A DNA stretch of 64,000 nucleotides, taken from RGIG3013 sp045538935 (GTDB lineage: Bacteria > Bacillota > Clostridia > Oscillospirales > Acutalibacteraceae). The notes under the pieces were generated by a model. The model saw only the letters and a program-made list of their open reading frames with translations, was not told the origin of the DNA and did not search any database. Of this stretch, positions 59,401 through 64,000 are shown piece after piece. The position numbers and the translations under genes are program-made. Position 1 is the stretch's first letter, and each line of letters opens with the position of its first letter. The DNA lies in contig JAZQEI010000022.1 of assembly GCA_045538935.1 (NCBI GenBank), forward strand, positions 124,001-188,000, written 5' to 3'.

Positions 59401-62006
59401 ACCTGACCGTCATATAACACGCGGTAGTGAGCTGTACCAGAGCCATTTTCAAAGCCAAGACCTGTTACAACATCGTACATGCCTGTTGCAGGAGCCTTAA
59501 ACGAAATTGCGCCACCTGTACCAGAGCCGATAACGGAACTATCAGAACCGGTTACATCTAAGAGCAAGCGCTCGTCATTATCAAAATGGAAACCTGCGCC
59601 ATTGTACACCGAATTATAAAGTAAATTGTTTTCGGTATCATCATAATAATCGGCAGCAATAATTGTGCCCGAGTTAACATCTAATGCACCAAAGTTAAAT
59701 ACCGAGGTAGGAGCAACTGCAAAATCACCCTTATAAGATTTATCAATATAAGGACGCTCAAGCTGAGCTGCGAAAGAATTTTCTGATGCTTGGTTATATG
59801 TATTGCCGCTCATAAAACGGAAAACTTGTGTTTCAGTATATGGAGCGTCAGGAGCAATTAAGTAGGGGTGTGTGCCGCCTTCTGCGTTTCGCATAATCTC
59901 AAACTTAATGCTATCGCCCTCGTTTACATCAACCGCTACGGTAATAACGTCGGAATATGCTAACCACTCTTGATCGGTAGGATAAACCTTAACATCGTTT
60001 ACAAGAACACGGATTGATGTATAGCCCGAACCTCTGAACATAGCAGATGCTTTACCGGTGAACGGAGCAAAGGTTTCTAATGAAACACCCTTATTCACGC
60101 CAATTTCGGCCTGTATACCATTACCCTTAGAGTGAATTGCCGAGCCGTTGTCGAACTGGAGATAATGATCCCAGTTTTGAACATAGTTTATTGCTTTTGT
60201 GCCGTAAGTAGTGTTATATGTTACGGGGTCGTAGGTAAGACCTGCAATATTTACGCTGGACTTGTTTAAAACAATGTCTGCGCCGCCTACTGATTCATGA
60301 TCTTTATGCGAACGCTTAAACGCAAATGCGGTCCAATTATATTCAACAAACTTACCCTTAGAGTTATCGGAAACCTCGTTGGTAACTACCATAACAGGAG
60401 CGCCTAGGGTTACATCTACATAACTGCCACTTTCAAATGCCATAGATGTGGCTATAGAAAGTGTTTCGCCCTGTTTTAAGTTAAGTCTTACAAATGTAAG
60501 GTCGTCGGCCGCAGGGGTTTTGTTGGTAGCGGTAACATTTATTGTCTTTTCGCTACCGTTTGTGGGCCAAACAACAGTTTGGTTGCCCTGTAAATCGGTC
60601 TTTATTAACTTATATTTAAGTATACCTGTTGCGGCTGACGGATTATTTCTAACAAAGAAGTTGCCGTTAAACTCGTAATAATTGTCTTCGGGTGCGGTAA
60701 ATGTTAACTTTGCACCGTGTGAACCTGTTAGGCGGAAACCAATGTTACCGTAGCTAAGTAAATATTTAGCATCGCCGGCAGATGTGTTACCAAGTGTATT
60801 TGCACTAAAGTTGTCGGCGTTAAGAATAGGCTCACCTGCAATTATAACCTCTTGTGCCTTTGCACCGGCCTGGGCAGCAACATCAGCTGCAAACTTTTCG
60901 ATATCCTTAATAAGCATAAGGTTATCTAAATAGTAAGGCTTGCCGCGATTAACTGCATTATGACTATAGTGCCATTGTGTTGCGGTAAGTGTAATTTTAT
61001 TTGTTACATAATCGGTAGCTTTTACTAAATCTGAACTGCCAATTTTAAATACCAAATAGAATTTATCACCTGCGTTTATGTTAAAGAAACCATTTTCACC
61101 GTCGCAAGTGTTATGGTTAGCAAGAGAACCGTCTGCGCTTACAGTGTATATGTTGCTTACATTTGCAGCCGGATTATTATTATCTTTAAGTACGTTTGTA
61201 AGCTTTTTACCCGCAGCAGTTGTAAGGTTTTGGAAGCTGAACGGTGTTGCGGCGTCTACATAAAATGCTACTGCCTCATAACTTTTAAGGTTAACGTTTG
61301 TAAGGTTGCCTACACTGTTTAAAAGATTAAACGTAATATTGTTAACACCTGTGTCAAACTTAATACCAGTAACATCTGATTCTTTAGCATAGTTTATGCC
61401 AACATTAGTCGTTTGCAAAACAGTGTTAGGGAAAGTAGATGTAATAGTAGATAGGTTAGACATATCGTTCATAACTCTGATATTTGTAGTATCAAAGGGT
61501 GTGGGTATTGTAACCTTAGCAGCAACCGAGCCCGCCACAACTGCGTCTTGGTCGTTAAATGCTACAATCTGCACAAGATATGTAGTGCCTTGTGTAAGAC
61601 CTGTGAAAGAGCAAGCAGTTGTATTGGTTTGCTTTTCATCAGAAAGCACATATTCGGTACCTGCTGTATAAAGCTTTGCCTTATAATAAGCAGCGCCTGT
61701 TAGTGCAGCCCAAGATACATCCATTTGTGTATCCGAAATTACAATCTGAGGTGCAGCAAAATCGGTGTTTGATGCTTGGAACAAGCCCGATGCCGCCATA
61801 TTGTCTTGAATTTCGAATTTCCACGGACCTTCGGTGCTAACACCTGTATCCTTGGTGAACTGCTGTATTGCCGAATATGTTACGGGTTCGGCAGCGTCGG
61901 CAGACATGTCGTTAAATACTGTAAATCCAACGTATACTGCGCTGAATAACATAAGAACCGACAAAAAAGCCGAAAGCACTTTTATAGAAGTGTTTTTAAT
62001 GTTCAT
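56436..62006 (-). CDS. Giant modular surface protein with membrane anchor
   Basis: A 1856-residue protein, the largest in the window. It starts with a signal peptide (1-39, ADAAE), followed by a fibronectin III-like domain (about 83-168) and a beta domain (170-365). Six to seven related beta-sandwich-like modules (about 395-1710) follow, most carrying a V-x-W-P-x3-x-W motif. A Ser/Thr/Lys linker leads to one membrane helix (about 1796-1821) and an acidic Asn/Thr-rich cytoplasmic tail. There is no LPXTG and no catalytic motif. A glycan-binding scaffold is inferred. It lies 14 bases before paralogue 2. Confidence 0.75.
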   Translation of the reverse strand: MNIKNTSIKVLSAFLSVLMLFSAVYVGFTVFNDMSADAAEPVTYSAIQQFTKDTGVSTEGPWKFEIQDNMAASGLFQASNTDFAAPQIVISDTQMDVSWAALTGAAYYKAKLYTAGTEYVLSDEKQTNTTACSFTGLTQGTTYLVQIVAFNDQDAVVAGSVAAKVTIPTPFDTTNIRVMNDMSNLSTITSTFPNTVLQTTNVGINYAKESDVTGIKFDTGVNNITFNLLNSVGNLTNVNLKSYEAVAFYVDAATPFSFQNLTTAAGKKLTNVLKDNNNPAANVSNIYTVSADGSLANHNTCDGENGFFNINAGDKFYLVFKIGSSDLVKATDYVTNKITLTATQWHYSHNAVNRGKPYYLDNLMLIKDIEKFAADVAAQAGAKAQEVIIAGEPILNADNFSANTLGNTSAGDAKYLLSYGNIGFRLTGSHGAKLTFTAPEDNYYEFNGNFFVRNNPSAATGILKYKLIKTDLQGNQTVVWPTNGSEKTINVTATNKTPAADDLTFVRLNLKQGETLSIATSMAFESGSYVDVTLGAPVMVVTNEVSDNSKGKFVEYNWTAFAFKRSHKDHESVGGADIVLNKSSVNIAGLTYDPVTYNTTYGTKAINYVQNWDHYLQFDNGSAIHSKGNGIQAEIGVNKGVSLETFAPFTGKASAMFRGSGYTSIRVLVNDVKVYPTDQEWLAYSDVITVAVDVNEGDSIKFEIMRNAEGGTHPYLIAPDAPYTETQVFRFMSGNTYNQASENSFAAQLERPYIDKSYKGDFAVAPTSVFNFGALDVNSGTIIAADYYDDTENNLLYNSVYNGAGFHFDNDERLLLDVTGSDSSVIGSGTGGAISFKAPATGMYDVVTGLGFENGSGTAHYRVLYDGQVVWPSDGSWYAKDSSSNDKVPVVLVSAVAGKEIVLQYAVSNNGNKVTLDIGSPTVYKVPNSIPAQKGYMDVFGPALYEPKTVNGKDVVVNLMGNRYEFFALDSSYNQTELENYNADTRVLANSDSSVALNFATGEVVATLKANTGVSLKLDLPVGGLSNIYFKPNGVAKVRALVNGTVVQDWTDTAADGSLGVEIIETSLAVGDVVELQIFSETDQTIAFGAPSVAVIGDHKVGNLETDEAFYPHNDDPYKGSAYTGEYLHPLKIWNFNTFNSSDPATLEPVNYYDSTQDRYMYNNGMLNTGYKFATTGLKAVLKNDGTDFYGTSVEFIAPSKFNADMLWSFITENANTDNGKLHARITLNDTVVWPAHEEWHVIDFTGGDAIDFPLYEISLNKGDSLKVEIYASDVNTDTVTVNMMFPVVKFTGKSRFLSPDAQADVYAIHNYNPYGESAYDGPHNPVESRWNFELLTYKSTENDPSGALSSTDTFSTRPVPNYKRSWNHYLMGDDNEGYHISSAGSQATGEIYNKIDTDSATNTSTFRSNGLSWRFVSPITGTARFTGTPAPNKFVNEVKDENGNVIGTQYFHYYFRIQLNGETIWPLEGDWAHVHNENRTFSFTGLELDIGTGSEIEFQLFMKTFDQDGNPIATSSGLIPLGNTSVVLVDPESVTKDKKRFNPVSDWTTQYQISPYWSYEISYDNENYNWRPIANWFAEFGMWRDTSSGQLGIAKDYTWFMDGNGKHAALSRTLTIEHDGYIQISEGKVTFSNATTEEAGAIIKIMHNDETLVTSTEFYKSAYSYTPINRAVKAGDKIRFVMTLTDGTGTGWSSYIRWTPIINWSKRNFEATGSKNIFQGLNDTMLKYFQSLDSSTEFDMDFEANKYRAENPVIEEIISSSEIETSEDTSSKQDNQTSSKRKKKTVTTYQIISGTPIWLIIVIIVAAVVLVGGITTLLILKKKGIILAPKPDEADDGESAEGVDNTNTNTNTEQN
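56877..60824 (-). repeat. Array of diverged modules inside the giant surface protein
   Basis: Protein-level repeats of about 135-215 residues. Key motifs: VVWPTNGSE (479), VYPTDQEW (674), VVWPSDGSW (870), VVQDWTD (1047, degenerate), VVWPAHEEW (1233), TIWPLEGDW (1465) and a more distant copy near 1640. Most modules open with an aromatic strand such as IWNFNTF or RWNFELL and a Y-x-NG-type segment. DNA identity is low, so the repeats are old. Confidence 0.7.
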
Positions 62007-62030
62007 TCTTTATCCCCCTTAAAGTTAACA

Positions 62031-64000
62031 TTACTTAATAATCTTATAGGCAATCTTGCCTGTGTCGTAGAACTTAGACCAGTCGTTATGGTTCATATTT
62101 ATTACTCTAAAGTCAAATATGATATCTTCACCAAACTCTGCTAAGCCAATAGAGTCACGTTCAACTGCAACGTCTATAGTGTAATGATCTTTAAATACAT
62201 CAGACTTAACAGCAATTTTGCTAAAGTCGTAATCGGTATGCGGAGAAGCAAACAAAATATTTGCCGAAACTTCGTCTACCGAGCAACCCTTTGTTTGACC
62301 CTTTTGGTCAACCGGCATTATGCAGAAGTGACGAACTGCATTTTTATCGTCCATATTTTTGTAAAGTCTAATCCAAACACCATCAGAGTCTATATTGTTG
62401 CGACGTGTGTTTTTGTTACACACAACAGTATCATCATAAATATCAAAATGGAAGTATAGCTTAGCGTCGTCTGCCTCTATACGAGCATAAGCATTAAGTG
62501 GTGCCGGCTTTGCAAGGCCAAATAGCTCGGGGCCCTTATAATCTACGCCCGCGCTCATGGTTAGGTTGTAGCCAGAAAGCATAAATTTTTGTTTATCTTT
62601 TAGGCTATTGGCATCTACTGTTTTTGCATACTCAATATAAGCCATAGGAATTACTACGTCGTAATTTGTAGTGTTTTCGCCGTCGGTTACAGTTAAATTA
62701 ATAACCGGCTCACACGGAACTGCACACCTTGTAAGCTTTAACGGAATTTCGGCTACCTTACCGTTTTCAACTTCTACGTTAAACTCGGTCTTTTCGAACG
62801 CAAGTTCACCGTTATTAGATGCAACCTTTATATTATAGGTTTTTGTTCCTTGTGCATATGAAGAATAGCAAATTGTTAATTCGCTGCCCTCTTTAACCGC
62901 CTCGTTAACTGTTTTTACATAAACAGGTGTGTAAACAGCTGCTATTTGGTAAACCGGGTGGGCATCTGTATTGGTGGACTTTGCATGGATTTTGTATTCA
63001 CCGCATGCAGCAACGTCGTCGCAAGTTACCAAGAGCTCGAGCTCCTTGTACTGACCCGCTTTTACAAATACATCTACCTTAGGTTTATTAACCTTAAACG
63101 GCTTTGGAGCGTCGATAACAATTGTATCGTTAAGGTCATCGTCAGAATAGTTATGTACTCTTAATTTATATGTTCTGGTTTCACCAGGCTTAAACTTAGA
63201 GGTTAAGAACGATTCACCGGCGGGCGGCCATGCATCGCAAAGGCCTAAAATAATCTTGCTAGGCATTGGACGCTCAATAACATCTCTTGTGTGGAATACT
63301 TGTTTGTCTACCAGCAACGGAACAATATCTTCGTTAAGATCACACACATATAAAGGACTTTCACCAATCTTAACTGTGCCGTTTGAAACATCAACCTCGT
63401 TACCCATAATGTCTTTTACAACGCTTGTTGCCGAAAGGTTATGAAGCTTATAGTCAAATAGCTCTTGTGCCTTGCCATCAGCCTCGGTATATTTACCATC
63501 TAATGATAAGTTCAACTCTTTAATTGAGCTTCTTGCATAGTAAACGGGGTGCCACAAAATACCAACCAACTTGCTTGTGTTGCGGTTACGGAAGACTTTA
63601 AAGTATGTGCCTTTTTCTTTTTCGTAATCGCCTATATAATCGCAGTGGTCAATTTGTCTTATAAGCTCGGTTAAGGCCATTGCTGCAGGCCACGGTGCCG
63701 GACCCTCTTTTTCAATAATGCCGAAGCCGTCGTACCACGGGCCGTTAAACCAAATTATTTTTGAAATACCTTGGGATAAGTACATAGCCCAGCTTCTTAC
63801 AAGGTAGTCTGCCTGACCCTCTAGAGTAGCCATTTCACCGGGAGAATAGCTTTCACACTTGGTTTGGTCGTACATTGCGGGATAACCTTGTTCTGTACAA
63901 CAAACCGGAACGTTTATGCCGTATTCATCCATAAGCTTGCCGAGGTCGTTAAGACGTGCTACCGACCAGTAACTGTCGGTGCCCTCTGGCGAGCCAGGGA
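62031..64000 (-). CDS. Secreted glycosidase-like protein with CBM9-like C-terminus (5' end cut off)
   Basis: The frame is open from the window edge, with codons for PGSPEGTDSYWSVARLNDL upstream of the first ATG at 63932, so the gene is partial. About 656 residues are seen. The start is the end of a (beta/alpha)8 domain with VCCTEQGYP, whose Glu fits a clan GH-A nucleophile. It is followed by KIIWFNGPWYDG, beta-sandwich domains (about 210-450) and a C-terminal CBM9/DOMON-like domain (about 480-656) with ARIEADDAKLYFHFDIYDDTV. The signal peptide is not visible. First gene seen of the locus, 24 bases before the giant protein. Confidence 0.75.
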   Translation of the reverse strand, partial: PGSPEGTDSYWSVARLNDLGKLMDEYGINVPVCCTEQGYPAMYDQTKCESYSPGEMATLEGQADYLVRSWAMYLSQGISKIIWFNGPWYDGFGIIEKEGPAPWPAAMALTELIRQIDHCDYIGDYEKEKGTYFKVFRNRNTSKLVGILWHPVYYARSSIKELNLSLDGKYTEADGKAQELFDYKLHNLSATSVVKDIMGNEVDVSNGTVKIGESPLYVCDLNEDIVPLLVDKQVFHTRDVIERPMPSKIILGLCDAWPPAGESFLTSKFKPGETRTYKLRVHNYSDDDLNDTIVIDAPKPFKVNKPKVDVFVKAGQYKELELLVTCDDVAACGEYKIHAKSTNTDAHPVYQIAAVYTPVYVKTVNEAVKEGSELTICYSSYAQGTKTYNIKVASNNGELAFEKTEFNVEVENGKVAEIPLKLTRCAVPCEPVINLTVTDGENTTNYDVVIPMAYIEYAKTVDANSLKDKQKFMLSGYNLTMSAGVDYKGPELFGLAKPAPLNAYARIEADDAKLYFHFDIYDDTVVCNKNTRRNNIDSDGVWIRLYKNMDDKNAVRHFCIMPVDQKGQTKGCSVDEVSANILFASPHTDYDFSKIAVKSDVFKDHYTIDVAVERDSIGLAEFGEDIIFDFRVINMNHNDWSKFYDTGKIAYKIIK

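Noticed and set aside
44160..64000. Phage or integrative element as the source of the large locus
   Set aside because: No integrase, transposase, phage structural gene or attachment-like repeat was found, and codon use looks like the neighbouring genes.

Overview
The window looks like chromosome from a spore-forming, low-GC Gram-positive of class Clostridia, probably a plant-fibre or mucin-degrading gut relative of the Ruminococcaceae/Oscillospiraceae. This rests on a complete S10-spc-alpha ribosomal operon in Bacillota order, including adk, map, a KOW RNA-binding protein, infA and rpmJ. Zinc-type S4, S14 and L36, a PdaB-like sporulation deacetylase, DUF951, and SD-driven ATG/GTG/TTG starts agree with it. 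No rRNA, tRNA, phage, insertion sequence or CRISPR array was seen.

Layout. (1) 1-5.8 kb, minus strand: the end of a DUF4956 membrane protein paired with a VTC-type polyphosphate polymerase domain protein, then the operon DUF951 - prfA - tsaC/sua5 - coaE - M18 aminopeptidase, with overlapping genes behind one clear promoter. (2) 5.8-11.4 kb, plus strand: a YhaO/YhaN-like (SbcD/SbcC-like) pair, pyridoxamine kinase, an ECF S component, a TatD-associated radical SAM protein and an XRE regulator, ending in a strong bidirectional terminator. (3) 11.4-14.0 kb, minus: acyl-ACP thioesterase, Gfo/Idh oxidoreductase and PhnP-like metallohydrolase from one promoter. (4) 14.0-17.2 kb: a ferrous iron module (feoA, feoB and a 48-residue Cys-rich partner) facing a DtxR-family regulator, with three copies of the palindrome GTTAGC-N4-GCTAAC. 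(5) 17.3-33.0 kb, minus: 31 translation and secretion genes from rpsJ to rplQ, with a roughly 270-nt structured leader and a candidate H-type pseudoknot in front of rpoA. (6) 33.2-35.4 kb, plus: three small lipoproteins, two of them Ser/Thr-rich paralogues. (7) 35.4-39.5 kb, minus: PdaB-like deacetylase, SGNH esterase and GH3 glycosidase. (8) 39.5-64 kb, minus: a large surface glycan-acquisition locus running off the window end.

The large locus is the most unusual part. In transcription order it holds a secreted glycosidase-like protein with a CBM9-like end (partial), a 1856-residue membrane-anchored protein built from repeated beta-sandwich-like modules, two tandem paralogous solute-binding lipoproteins, and a 921-residue solute-binding protein with added carbohydrate-binding-like modules and no lipobox. 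These are followed by a permease pair, an NHL/TPR membrane protein, a YIP1-family protein, a DUF5696 protein, a second permease pair and a glycosidase-like lipoprotein. There is no ABC ATPase and no regulator in the part seen. The GH3 enzyme and SGNH esterase next to it could finish the breakdown of imported, acylated oligosaccharides. The picture inferred is a membrane-tethered capture, cleavage and import machine for an unknown complex glycan. The nature of that glycan cannot be read from the sequence.
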